A stretch of 32,790 nt of DNA, from NCBI GenBank assembly GCA_015680685.1, contig MNCI01022355.1, forward strand, positions 619,262 through 652,051. Reading direction: 5' to 3'. The position numbers and the translations under genes are program-made. This document shows, piece after piece, positions 21,581 through 31,656 of this stretch (within the stretch, counting starts at the first letter, position 1; each line of letters begins with the position of its first letter). Under the pieces are notes generated by a model that was given only the letters and a program-made list of their open reading frames with translations, did not search any database and was not told the DNA's origin. This DNA is from Gnetum montanum (taxonomy: Eukaryota; Streptophyta; Gnetopsida; Gnetales; Gnetaceae).

Positions 21581-23515
21581 GGAAGGTATGGAATTATTGA
21601 GGGGAATGGAACTAATGGGATGACATGTGAACGGATCATCATTACAAGACTTGAAAAAACTGGTGTTCATGACAACAAGGGTGAACATCTTATTACAATG
21701 ACATCAAGCCTTTGTTGGTAGCTGAGAAAGAGAGAGAGAAAGAAGTGTTGCTACTGCCAATGCCAAGATTGTGCCTTCATTGCCCATCCATAAGTGTGCC
21801 ATCAATCTTGCTCCTTGCATAGCTGCTTCAGTGCTGCTCCATTCCAAGTGTTTGCTCCATATCCAATCTATTGTTGTATGATCGTCATCTGCACACACAA
21901 CACAATCATATATTAGCAAGGGTAAATGAATCATCATGTAATTAATACCTTGCTTCGGTGTAGGTCCATTGGCTAGGTTGTGGTATGGCTGATATGGATT
22001 AGGAGATATATTACTGATGACTATCGAAGGTGTAGGGGTTAGGAAAAAAATCAAAAATCAAAAATTTCAGGGCTAGGAGAAAAATCAAAAAAATTAGGCC
22101 TCGTACCCCCATGACTAATCGCGAACCTCTGGTAGCATTAGAATGGAGAAAGAAAAGGAGTAAGAAAGATAGATAAAAGGAGACAACTATGGCATCAATG
22201 AAATGGATGTCAAGATGGAAATGAACAAAATAAAATTAATTGCAAAATGTTAAGGAAAAGAATTTAACTAATGCACCAAATAGGAATGTCAGTGGGTCGT
22301 CCCCAAAGCAGGCTTATGCCTTTAATGCCCTGAAAAACCCACATTCAAAGAGTCCATAGGCTCTGGGAATGTCATTTGGAATAGGATTTAAAGTCTTAAC
22401 GACAAGAATTTACCAAAAAGAAAACAATGCATCAACCAAAATATATACACTAATGATACAACCGACAATGAGGTAAACAATGGAGAGAAGGGTGGAGAGA
22501 AGAGGATGGAATGGAATCCCAAGAACAAGGTGGTGTACAGCCCCTTGTGTGTTTCATGATTAATGTGACTTAGCAAATCCCATTCCAACTTTGGCCTCAA
22601 ACCAACCACATCCAATGACTTCGCATCAATGCATTATGCTAAACCATCCACTTGGGTAACAAGAATGCATCTCCAAAGAACCACCCCCATTCCGATGAAA
22701 CAAAGGAGAGAATGGGAAGTGAGAAGGACCTTAGTTAGAGGGAACACTTTTGGTTCCATAACCAGTGCTTGTAGCCCATGTTTATTCGTCTAAGGGGTGT
22801 GCTTTGAATTCTCACTTTTTTTTTGTGTTTTTATGCGTGAGAACCACACCATGCAAAGACTTCTTATTTTTATAGACTCAGCTTCCAATAATTAGGTAAC
22901 ATTGGAATGACAAGAAAACTCAAGAAGAAAACATCTAAGCACCCAAGAGAATAGCCAACACAAAAGCATCAAGTTCCCTTGATGTCACACCCTTTGCAAT
23001 CCTGGAGTCCTTCCTTAGTTTGAGAAATACCTAGTCACCGATTTGCTTAAGTTCTTATTAGAAGGGGACTGTACATTTCCAAGCCAAGAGAGACCATAGA
23101 AACTGGTGGATAGATGGATGAAGTGGTCTCATTGCCTACCATATCAAAAGAAACATACCTTAGTATCAACATCGTGACTTAAAGGTAAAAACCAAACACT
23201 AGCAATCAATATGAAAACAGTTCATACCATCATTCCGAACACTTATTGGGTGACAAACTTACATGGTGGAGAACACACACACACACAAAATGGAAAAAGT
23301 ATAATGATGTTGTAAAAAAAAAATTAGAAAAGTTAAAGAAAGTTGTAAAACAAAAACTTAGAAAAGTTAAAGAAATTTGTAAAACAAAAATATGTAAGAC
23401 AAAAAAATGTAAAACAAAAATGTGTAAAACAATAAATGAAAAAGAACTGAGGCCCACATATGATCAGCATAGGTGGCCATCTCCCCCATGAATGAGTTGT
23501 AAGGCGGGGGATCCG
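21581..23515 (-). other. E4 3' non-coding interior
   Basis: About 1.9 kb without a supportable gene. It keeps the spacer blocks found in E2 (22290-22380, 22690-22860, 23060-23180) and the GGCCATCTCCCCCAT block at 23472, but lacks any trace of the extra 3' frame of E2. An (AC)n run lies at 23274-23287. The 116-codon open frame at 21704-22054 has no recognisable features and overlaps AAAAATC-type repeats; I treat it as chance. Confidence 0.65.
23320..23443. repeat. Tandem A-rich repeats in E4 (34 bp x2, 15 bp x3)
   Basis: Two 34-bp copies beginning TTAGAAAAGTTAAAGAAA are followed by three 15-bp copies of the type TGTAAAACAAAAATG. On the element sense strand they are T-rich. E2 has a related but less regular A-rich tract at 8600-8790. 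The short open frames on both strands here are products of the repeats. Confidence 0.75.
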
Positions 23516-23541
23516 AAATAATGAGTGCCTGTTTGAATTTC

Positions 23542-24215
23542 TTAAAAGTTTCCAACTTTTCCCAATTGATGATCATATTCCAATATGTCTATGCCTTCAT
23601 TGTTGGAATGGCTGGTCTCCTTAGTTCGTTCCATGCATATTTGTCTACTCCTTCTAGTAGTTGTCAACCGTGGGGTGTCTACTACTTCTTGTGTGGTTCC
23701 TAAATATAGGCATCTTTGTTTCAAAGTTTCAAGAGAACACCTATTACATGGAGGCATTTCCTCCATGTCATCACCCAATGAATCACTGTATGTGATGCAT
23801 GGAACTTTCCTCTTCTCACTCTTTCCACAAATTTTTATCTTAGAAATTTTCAAGGAAAGATCACGGATCCTAAGGCATGCATCTACTATACTAAGCCATT
23901 CTCTTCCCATTATAATTGGGAAGTACCCTTCGTTGTTGTTGACTTCAATCTCTAGGAAATTAGCTGGGTAAGACCAACCATACACAGTGGTAATGATGTC
24001 CTCCACCAATCCCAAGGGAATGGTGATGGACTGGTCTACTAGCTCTAGTTGAATGTTGCTCTTCTTTAGTTGGGGTAGGTTCCAGGCGTGATACATCTCT
24101 CATGAAATTAAGTTGACTCTGGAACCTAAGTCAAGAAGAGCCCTATGTGGTTCATTTCTGGTGATCTGCAAATAGATTAAGGAACTCCCAAGGTCAATTA
24201 GTTTCCTGGGAAGGT
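23542..24215 (-). pseudogene. E4 aspartic protease region, cut short before RT
   Basis: The minus strand reads HRALLDLGSRVNLIS at about 24110-24155 with the DLG active-site core intact, then a stop and the open 184-codon stretch 23542-24096: LKKSNIQLELVDQSITIPLG, FPIIMGREWLSIVDACLRIR, RDLSLKISK. It parallels E2 through QICMERTKE (E2: TICMEPTES, about 11835) and then ends; no reverse transcriptase follows. A stop two residues after VNLIS interrupts the protein, so it was probably inactivated late. The GREWL block fits the OTA protease C-terminal part. Confidence 0.85.
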
Positions 24216-24228
24216 AACCTACCTTAAT

Positions 24229-26768
24229 CTAGTCAGTTACGGTACGTGTTAACATAACCGTCTGCATTACGCTCTGTTGGACTGAAGGGTGCTCCGAAGT
24301 GTTAGATGGTGGAGGAGTGTACATGGGCTCAACCACTTGTTGTTGCGAGAGTTTGTCTGGGCTTTTGGTTCTGAAGTAGGATCTTCTCTTTTTATAGTTG
24401 TCAAAACCAGCAGCAGGTTGGATATTTATAGCTCTCACAGCATGATGTTGCTGCGGTTGAGGAGGAAGTTTCCCTTGCATTGTTGGAGCAGGAGGTTTTA
24501 TGGGAACTACTTGTGGTGGAAGAGCTGCAGATGTATTAGGAGAATGGTGTGGGCATGAAGTGTCTCTCAGAGGAGAAGGAGTCATTCTGAAGTACTCCCA
24601 AACTTGGTAGTGGTGGTTGGGAGTTGAGTGACTCATAGAGTCACTTGGAGAAATTGACTACTACACATAATATCCATAAGGGTCAGCTACTGGTAAGGGT
24701 ACTGATGTTTTGGTGATGGCATCCCCCATGACTATGGGTATTGCCACTGCTGATGCTATCCGATAGGCTGTGGTGGAGTTCCACTTGGATAATACGTTAA
24801 GGGTTGGTGGAACTGCCTTGGGTTACCTTGTGGATAAGGTAACCTTCTGGGTGTTTGCCGTTGGTTGAGTCTTGGATTAAGCGCATACACTCCAAACTCA
24901 TGTAGATGTGAGATGATGGGGCAAAATCCCTTAGGATGGTCATAGTGGTAGATCTCACATCCACCGTCATTGTCTGTATCAGAGTCCACAACCACATCAT
25001 AGTTAGTGATTTTCTCCTTACCCTTGTTATGTGCAGGGCTTAAATCTCTCCACTTTTTCTTACCTTTGTCACTACTTTGTTCTACCTTAGACTCTTTTAC
25101 AATTTTTAAGATAATTTTGATTTTAGAGTCTAAGCAACTCCATACATCATCTACCTTAGCCACTATTTCTATTGTGAGCTTTTGGATCGGCAAGGTTTTC
25201 CAGTTCACCAACTCTTCGATTGGTGACTCATTCTCTTCATCACAAAATTTCACTCCCTTTTTCTGAAGGGAGGGATCGTGGTTGTGTTCTTCCACACTTT
25301 CCCTTTTGCATAGCTCATCCTCTTCTTTTGCTACTTGCTCCAACAAGCTATGTACTTCATGGGCTCTAAGTTGTGAGAGTCTCTCTTGGGCATAAGTTCC
25401 AAGGGTTCTTCTAGTTTCATGCCTTAGCCCATCCACGATGTGGCGAAGTTGATCCCGCTGAGTGTACCCATGGCCCAGGCAATGATGCAACAATGTGTAT
25501 TAGCGGGCCATGACAGCATCCAAGGGTTCATATGTACCTTGTTTCCAGCCTTGGATCTACTTACGCAAATTGGACACTCTAGAGTACATTTGATACTTAT
25601 CGTTGAATAGTTCTAGCATCGTACTCCACCTCCTAATGGTTTCCGGTTCTAAGGACCGATACCAGCTCTCTGCTTCTTTGGTGAGTGTCCTTGGGATCAA
25701 CTTAAGTTTTTTCCACTCATTTTCTATATTCTGCAAGGCATAGGCATCGTGGAATGCCTGTAAATGATTTTGTGGATCAGCATTGTATCCCACTTCAAAT
25801 CGTGGGATATTGTTCATGTCTAATCATTTGATTTGAGTATCTTTCAAATGCCTTGTGGGAATCCTAACTGTCTCCATTATGTCAAGCATACTTTAGGTTG
25901 CGAGTAGGGGCTCATCATGATCATCTATTTCATGATGCTTGTGATGTTTGCGTTGTTCCCTCCTCTCCCTACGTCCTTGCCCTTGTCCTCTCTCTTGACT
26001 TTCCCGTCGAGGTCTTTCGTTTTGTTTACCTTTATCCTCACATTTATGTTCATGGTGGCTGCACCCAGATGTGGAAGGAGAGGGTGAGTGATGTGAAGAA
26101 GGGGAAGAAGAAGGGGAACCATCGCCATGATGATGTTTCTTGCCTTCTCTTCAGCTACTACGGCCCCGATCGTGGTGACGATCAAAGTGCCCGTCCTTAG
26201 CATAAGTGGTTGTTCCCTCTATGAACAATTGGTGTTCATGGGTATCAGAACCAGGGATATGTATCGTTGATTGTAGATTCTGATACCCAACCTCCTCACC
26301 ATCATTAGGAGGAGGAACATCGTTCGCTAAAGAACCCGTGATAAGGGGTTCCTCATCTCCTATTTCACTAAGGACATGCGGGACCTTGCCCTTTAATAGT
26401 GCATGTTGAATCTCCTGCCTTAAGTCCCTCATACGTTGGGCATTTGTGGAATAATAATCCCTCATGTCAAAATCTTTCGCAACGTATTCAGCATATAATT
26501 CAGTCATGCCTATCCGTGCCAAGGCATGGAAAAGCATGCGAGAGATTGATCGGTCTGGGGGTAACATAATGTTACCTTGCAAATCTCTCCACCGCAGCTG
26601 TTTGTCCTGATGGAGAATAAAAGTAAAATTAGGGATATACTCATCGGGATGAGTATATGTCATCTTATATTGTTTAGGACTTGGCTGATTTTGGTTATGT
26701 GTTTTATATTGTCGACTGTCTCGTGTATGCTCCTTAGGTGGTGAGTTGCTCTTATGAGAAGAAGGCAA
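24229..26768 (-). pseudogene. gag: E4 gag, nearly readable (about 845 codons)
   Basis: This forms the virus-like particle shell. The N-terminal part is open at 26151-26768 (MPSSHKSNSPPKEH; NFTFILHQDKQLRWRDLQGN; RIGMTELYAEYVAKDFDMRD). A shift near 26180 leads to a basic, histidine-rich linker (25925-26203). The core gag domain lies at 25557-25817: MNNIPRFEVGYNADPQNHLQ, EAESWYRSLEPETIRRW and LELFNDKYQMYSRVSNLRK. After two stops comes the open 245-codon part 24756-25493 (RDQLRHIVDGLRHETRRTLG; glutamate-rich; GGCEIYHYDHPKGFC). A proline/glutamine-rich tail ends at 24229. One shift and roughly half a dozen stops make it a pseudogene, though much less decayed than E2 gag. Confidence 0.9.
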
Positions 26769-26893
26769 TTTTTATCGGTGTGCTAATTTCACCATTTTAT
26801 AAATTTTCTCTTTTGATTAACCTGAAGGTTCATTAAGGCTCACAATGATGTGAGTGATATCCCTTATGTTCTATTCGGCGCACAAACACTTAG

Positions 26894-26911
26894 TCCCTGG
26901 CAACGGCGTCA
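26894..26911 (-). other. E4 primer-binding site, tRNA-Asp type
   Basis: The plus strand reads TCCCTGGCAACGGCGTCA, two mismatches from the plant tRNA-Asp 3' end. One base (A) separates it from the LTR. It is the best preserved PBS of the window. Confidence 0.92.
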
Positions 26912-26912
26912 A

Positions 26913-27884
26913 TGATGAGTGGCAAGGTACCCCTACACTCAACCATACGAAACAAGCATAACATGTGTGATCCGATCGAACTCCATAGACTAAATGCCTA
27001 CATGCCCCATGGAACACTTGGGTTAATCATTCATTGTCTTCCCAGACTTACTTATAGTTGTCACGGTGTATGGTTAAGTAAGTCTGAGGTATATGATTTT
27101 TATAGTCTTTTCTGGTTTTATGTCTTCTATGCTAAAGAGTGAAGGGTTGAGAAACTAACTAACTCTAACTAAGGACCTAAGTCTAAGATAACTACCATCA
27201 GCATCCGTTCCCACTTACCGTACACACCCTGAACTATGCAACTGTGGCTACCAAACTCTAATCGTTACTAGGAGCACCACACATAACGCACATGCTTGAA
27301 GTGATCGTACTGAGGCACTTAACTAGCCTAAACGTGATGAGTAGCCGAATCCTTGACTAGCCATACACATCCATAGATGCTCGTAATTAAGTCGTACTCA
27401 TCCCGCATTCTAGGAGTTGAGGGTGAGAGAGACTAATCGCGATGAGCAGTCGATTCCTTGATTAGCCATATACATTCGTCAATGCTTGTAATCAAGTCAT
27501 ACTCATGCCACACTAATGTAAGTAATAAATAATAGGTAAGAAATAATAGGTAATAAATCCTATTCCATGCACTGCAAGGTTTATCCACAAAGCTCATCTT
27601 TATTGCCGTACACAACTTGCGTTTAGGTACAAAGCTGCTCGAATAAAGATCCGTTCACTTGGGGACTCCTACTGCGGGCACATGGAAAATATTCTATCTT
27701 TGGAGTGATCAAACTGCCAGAGTTTCCCTACTTTAAGCCTAGGATGGGAAATAAGGGGAGTGCCGCCTCTTATTTATAGATTTGGCGACGGATTGCGATA
27801 TCACGTACGCAACATCGTAGGGGATGATGGTGGCCACGATATCATGTATGCGATATCGCGGCTTATGCATATCGCATCTCATCA
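26913..27884 (-). repeat. E4 5' LTR (972 bp)
   Basis: TGATGAGTGG to GCATCTCATCA, pairing with 20579-21528. It contains the TATA box (27771-27778) and U3 words TTGCGATATCACG, CACGATATCATG and ATGCGATATCGCGG (27794-27862). It is about 22 bp longer than the 3' copy, with extra sequence in the GATATC-bearing part. Confidence 0.93.
27771..27778 (-). promoter_or_regulatory. TATA box of E4 5' LTR
   Basis: The minus strand reads TATAAATA; it is the likely promoter of E4 genomic RNA, directly downstream of the palindromic U3 array. Confidence 0.7.
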
Positions 27885-27889
27885 ACTGA
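27885..27889. repeat. Target-site duplication of E4, right copy (ACTGA)
   Basis: ACTGA immediately after the terminal CTCATCA, identical to 20574-20578. Confidence 0.9.
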
Positions 27890-28203
27890 TAATTTCTAGT
27901 CATGTTCTTAGTAACCTAATAGCCTCCATGTATATAGCCAAGACACAATCTAAGTAAAGCTACTTGAAGCATAGATGGATCTAATCGGTCTAGTGGCAAT
28001 ACAATGTTACCCTATAAATCTCTCCATCTAAATTGTTCATTTTGATGAAAAATGAAAGTGACATTAGGATAATATGGATCTATGTGAGTATAGGAAATGT
28101 TTGTTTGCATCGTTTCATTCCAATTTTTTTCAACGTAAGCTTTGTCATTACCTTCATTACTATCATGTGCAAGTAGGGATTTTACTTTGTGTGTTAGAGC
28201 CAT
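27890..28203 (-). pseudogene. gag: E3 gag, N-terminal piece (right of E4 insertion)
   Basis: It starts at ATG 28203-28201 and is open for 63 codons: MALTHKVKSLLAHDSNEG, then YPNVTFIFHQNEQFRWRDL. This matches E4 gag IPNFTFILHQDKQLRWRDL. After one stop it continues GNIVLPLDRL (E4: GNIMLPPDRS) up to RNYQ at the E4 insertion point, and resumes at 20573. The element is otherwise lost apart from a PBS/LTR trace to the right. Confidence 0.85.
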
Positions 28204-28212
28204 GTTAAATAA

Positions 28213-28290
28213 TGAGGTGTTAGCCTAGTGGTAAGGATCTTGACTTGGTCATCCCAAGTCACAAGTTTGACTCTACTAGATAGTACTAAG
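28213..28290 (+). ncRNA. tRNA-like SINE head (not a functional tRNA)
   Basis: It contains an A-box-like TAGCCTAGTGGT (28221-28232) and a B-box-like AGTTTGACTC (28264-28273). Between them is a perfect 5-bp anticodon-type stem ACTTG/CAAGT (28243-28247, 28255-28259) closing a 7-base loop GTCATCC with CAT at the anticodon place. The acceptor and T stems do not pair, so I call it a tRNA-derived SINE head sitting in the E3 leader, just upstream of the gag ATG. Its 3' end and target duplication are not clear. Confidence 0.55.
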
Positions 28291-28470
28291 TTATAAATTA
28301 ACAAAAATTTAGTAAAGAGAATTTTGAAATTGATGTGATAGATTCGATGGATCTCACTTACTAGATGTATGTAAAAAATTTTGGTTTCACTTTCATGTAT
28401 CTTCAGAGGTAACGATGAAATGCTAATATAGTGAACTCAAATAAGATCACCTAACTACTTTATGTTAACA

Positions 28471-28540
28471 ACATCCTTAGCAATGGTATCCTAATGCCTA
28501 GTCATACAAATCACAAGCATACACATATAACTATATCATG
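28471..28540 (-). repeat. E3 primer-binding-site and LTR remnant
   Basis: CCTTAGCAATGGTATCC (28473-28489) resembles the E2 PBS (CCCTGGCAATGGTACCA). The sequence after it, GTCATACAAATCACAAGCAT (28502-28521), matches E2 LTR CCATACAAATCACAAAGCAT (15085-15104). This places the E3 5' LTR to the right and E3 on the minus strand. The rest of the LTR is no longer recognisable. Confidence 0.65.
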
Positions 28541-28960
28541 ATATGTGAATGGTATAATATTGTGTTCTAGCTTAGTGATGTGAAGTTTGCAATTGTTATC
28601 CTCCTATTTGACTTAGTGAGGGTTAAGTCATATCATGTAACTCTCGGTAAGACATGATATATTGATGTTGATTAGGTGATAGAGTGCTAAATTAAGACCT
28701 GGTAAAATGACGGTAGGATCTATGAATCAATGAAATTGTCTAACAAAGAAAATGCAATCATTTTCTAGAAGAAATATAAAACAACAATGCCCAATTAAAA
28801 TTATATGTTAGCTTGTTATAAATCTCTTTCTATTATTATTTCAAAATTTGAAAAAAAGACTTGTTTTCTAAAATATATAACTAATATTACATTATAAGAA
28901 CTACAAAGAAATATAATAATGCTTTTGAATGTCTTTTGTTAAACAATGAATCAACCACAT
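28541..28960. other. AT-rich stretch, nothing recognised
   Basis: It may include the decayed remainder of the E3 5' LTR, but I see no motif to support this. No open frame of note and no clear repeat. Confidence 0.4.
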
Positions 28961-28962
28961 AA

Positions 28963-29032
28963 ACTATTAAAAAACTGAATTGCACTCCATTAAATAAACT
29001 ATTAAAAAACTGAATTGCACTCCATTAAATAA
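28963..29032. repeat. Exact 35-bp tandem duplication
   Basis: Two identical copies beginning ACTATTAAAAAACTGAATTG, at 28963-28997 and 28998-29032. The absence of differences points to a recent event compared with the surrounding decay. Confidence 0.95.
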
Positions 29033-30560
29033 ACTTTGTTGCAGGAGCAAAACCTAGTAACCCACGGTAGATGATAAAAAATGCCTCTATTAACAGTAAT
29101 CGGGTTGTGTCCTTGCAAATGGGTTGAAAAGATCATTTTCACATACTTTCAAGAACTCCTGTTACTGAAAAAAATGGCAGATAAATCCAGATAATGAATG
29201 GCCAAAGACAACAGAAATATTGTGCAAAAATTAAGTAGAATCCTGAATATAATAATTACCGGATGAAAACCTCATTGGTTTTGAATTTTATGTGGCAATA
29301 CACGCCCCGGGCACCCAAGTCATACCAACTACAATTGATGCACGCTGAAAAGCAAACTAAACGCTCATGAAAGACCAGAACCAGAACTAGAAAAAGAAGG
29401 GCCACCAAACCCTAACGGATGAGTAATCTTGGAAAGAACAAAACTCAATAGTTGTAAATCTTGTATCAAAAATATTGACATAAATGAGATGAGCACGATA
29501 ATGTGAGGCAATCGTTAAACTGGTGTTGTTTTCGGAATTCGAATGTCGTTATGACTCAGAAACGGAGCAACAACATTGACATCACAATGATTTTCTTAAA
29601 AGAAAATAAAAGGCCAAAATTTCGACTTCTCTGAATAAAAGGCATCGATGAAGTTACACTACATTAAATAAACTTTGCTGCAACAGCCAAACCCAGTAAC
29701 CCATGGTATATGATAAAAAATGCTTGTACTAACGATAGCCGAGTTGAGTGTTCTTGTAAATGGGTTGAAAAGATAATTTTCATGTACTTTCAGGAACGTA
29801 TACAATAAAAAAATGGCAAAATGGCAAATAATCTAGACTATGAACAAATATTGTGAAAAAAGAAGTAAAAATCTTGAACATAACAGTTATAGGATAAAAA
29901 ACCTCATTGATTTTGAATTTTATGTGGCAATACACGCTTAAGGCGCCCAAATCATACCAACTACAATCGATGTACGCAGAGAAACAAACTCAACTCTCAC
30001 AAAAGCTTTGAACCAGAAAAAGAAACGCCACCAAACCCTAATGGGCGAGCAAACTTAACTCTGAAAGAAAGCTCTGTATCAGAAAAAGAAGCGCCACCAA
30101 ACCCTAATGGGCGAGTAATCTTGGAAACAATGGAAAGAACAAAACGCAGAAACTACAAATCCTTATGAATAATATTTACATCCATGAGATCAGCACACTT
30201 ATGTAATGTAATCGAAAAACTGGTGATACTGCTGCTCCTTTTCTCTCGGAATTGAATTCTCGGAAAAGGGACAGCAATAACAGCAGTTCTGCAATGACAT
30301 CAAAATGGTTTTCTGCAAGAAAAGGCAAGAATCTCTACTTCTCCGAAGAATAAAAGCATCCATGAAATTACGCGAGTATGCGATGCAATCGTAAAACTGG
30401 GGCTACTGTTGCTTCTTTTCTTCTTGAATTTGAACGTCGCGTCTGAGAAAAGGAGCAACAGTAACTCAACTTCTGCAACGGCACTACACTGGTTTTCTTC
30501 CAAGACGATGAGAAGCATTTTTGATATGTCGCTTCGTTAGTGAATACTTTGCAACTACGC
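29023..30560. repeat. Locally duplicated unit with hairpins and telo-box motifs
   Basis: A unit starting CATTAAATAAACTTTG occurs at 29023 and again at 29662. Shared blocks follow in both: AAATGGGTTGAAAAGAT, TTTTGAATTTTATGTGGCAA and CACCAAACCCTAA. The second copy has an internal 66-bp duplication (from 30014 and from 30080). The unit end, AATCGTAAAACTGG..., occurs three times (about 29512, 30209, 30388). AAACCCTAA telo-box words lie at 29407, 30033 and 30099. The short open frames on the minus strand at 30300-30562 overlap the hairpins and are not supported as genes. It might be a duplicated promoter/leader of a lost gene or an unclassified repeat. Confidence 0.7.
30404..30463. other. Hairpin in the third copy of the duplicated unit
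   Basis: TACTGTTGCTTCTTTTC (30404-30420) can pair with GAAAAGGAGCAACAGTA (30447-30463), a 17-bp stem with one mismatch and a 26-base loop. A looser version exists in the second copy (about 30226-30285). Confidence 0.75.
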
Positions 30561-30563
30561 AAT

Positions 30564-31160
30564 ATTTATGCATCATCTGGGTTAAATAAAAAGTAATGAA
30601 CGGTGAATATTTGTAAAAGAGTTTCTATAAAGATCATATGTTAATGGTGCTTCGGCATAATGGGCAGAACTTGAAAAAGCAACGGCAAGGATTAGAAATC
30701 TATATATGAAATTTTATGATGGTGAGAACTTGTTATGGGTGTGGGAATCTTACACCTTTTAACTATATATATATATATACTCTAACAATCTACTCAACCC
30801 AACCCATGATTTACATAAATCATAAGTTTGTTCTTGTATTTATGGAAATATATAAGGAATAAAACTTATAACATTACAAAACTTAAATTAAAACTAAATG
30901 CATTTAATAAAATCTCCTAATATATTATTATATAAAAGTGTTCCAACCAAGAGTAATGTAACCATAAAAGATTTAATAGAGTTGTAATTCTGAACAATGA
31001 TATTAAATCATTTAAATAATTATCAATGTGTCTTGCTTAAATTTTATTATTAGTAATCTAAAGAAAAAATTCAATATGAGTTTTCCAACTAGAATTTGAA
31101 GAATTATATTATTACTAAAAATGCTAAGATCGTATAACACTCATTATTATTTATAGTAGC
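30564..31160. other. AT-rich stretch with (TA)n microsatellite
   Basis: No gene seen. A (TA)8 run lies at 30764-30779; the rest is AT-rich DNA without recognisable similarity to the elements around it. Confidence 0.6.
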
Positions 31161-31347
31161 TATGTTCAATGTTACTAGGCATTGTTATTTGAAGTGATGG
31201 TAAGTTGCTTGTTTCTCAAGTGAAAAGACATAGGCTCAAGCCTAGGCACAACCATTTGAAGAGGTTAGACTTTCACTCATCTTGGGATAGTGCTTAGCAA
31301 GATGAGCATTGAGGCTATAGGTAATGATTCTTATGTTCAATGTTACT
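31161..31347 (+). mobile_element. SINE with 16-bp target-site duplication
   Basis: TATGTTCAATGTTACT occurs at 31161-31176 and, identically, at 31332-31347, flanking a 155-bp body. The body starts with a tRNA-like part: an A-box-like AGTGATGGTAAG (31194-31205) and a B-box-like GGCTCAAGCCT (31233-31243). A long perfect flanking duplication and an internal Pol III-type promoter are the marks of a SINE moved by a LINE enzyme. The 3' end has no long A tail. The family is not one I can name. Confidence 0.75.
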
Positions 31348-31478
31348 TTTACTTAAAAAGAAAATATTTTAAAAAAACTTTTATTATTGTTCATCGTTAT
31401 ATATGCATACACTATGATGCATTACAGATTCTCTAATAGTATTTCTTAAAAGAAAAGAATTACTCTAATACAAAACCA
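31348..31478. other. Short AT-rich spacer
   Basis: No feature recognised between the SINE and the LINE end. Confidence 0.5.
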
Positions 31479-31656
31479 TATCATCATCATCCTAGTCCTG
31501 TCCCAATAAAATGAGGTTAGCTACATGAGTTCTATTTCATAAATCACCTCTATGAAGAGCTTGATCTTTGTTTATTTGCTATTTACTCAAAGCCTCTTCA
31601 AATGTTTTTTCCCATGTCTTTCTTGATCTTCCTTTTGGTGTCTTTCCTATAACAAT
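31479..31656 (-). pseudogene. RTE-like LINE, 3' end of reverse transcriptase frame
   Basis: The minus strand reads GKTPKGRSRKTWEKTFEEAL, then DQALHRGDL and NRTHVANLILLGQD. It matches the common plant LINE ending GRPRKTW...AxDRxxWRxRIHVADP...LG (from memory of the family). A GATGATGATGAT run follows (complement of 31481-31490), a short triplet tail as in RTE elements. Two stops break the frame. The 5' part is absent because E5 is inserted at 31657. Confidence 0.65.

Larger units (their letters stand above)
20579..27884 (-). mobile_element. E4: complete non-autonomous gag-protease Ty3/gypsy element (7.3 kb)
   Basis: It has two full LTRs (950 and 972 bp), a tRNA-Asp PBS, gag, protease, a polypurine tract and a perfect ACTGA target duplication. 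Reverse transcriptase, RNase H, integrase and the extra 3' frame of E2 are absent. Its sequence passes from the end of the protease region (about 23545) within a few dozen bases to the GGCCATCTCCCCCAT block (23472), which in E2 lies beyond integrase (8822). Transposition must therefore have used enzymes from a relative. The design resembles plant TR-GAG-type elements. Gag has few stops, so it is younger than E2 and E3. Confidence 0.9.

Noticed and set aside
21704-22054. A 116-codon minus-strand frame with a hydrophobic end
   Set aside because: It lies in the E4 3' non-coding part, has no counterpart in E2, and overlaps low-complexity sequence.
23246-23491. A lysine-rich 81-codon plus-strand frame and its minus-strand partner
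   Set aside because: Both arise from A-rich tandem repeats.
23585-23971. A 128-codon plus-strand frame
   Set aside because: It is the shadow of the E4 protease region, which is clearly coding on the minus strand.
24289-25266. Plus-strand frames at 24289-24558 and 25006-25266
   Set aside because: They are antisense shadows of E4 gag.
28213-28290. A functional tRNA gene
   Set aside because: Only the anticodon-type arm pairs well; acceptor and T stems do not, and B-box bases are off consensus.
30300-30562. A small serine-rich gene on the minus strand
   Set aside because: Two overlapping frames are open over the same hairpin repeat, and the other copies of the unit are not open.
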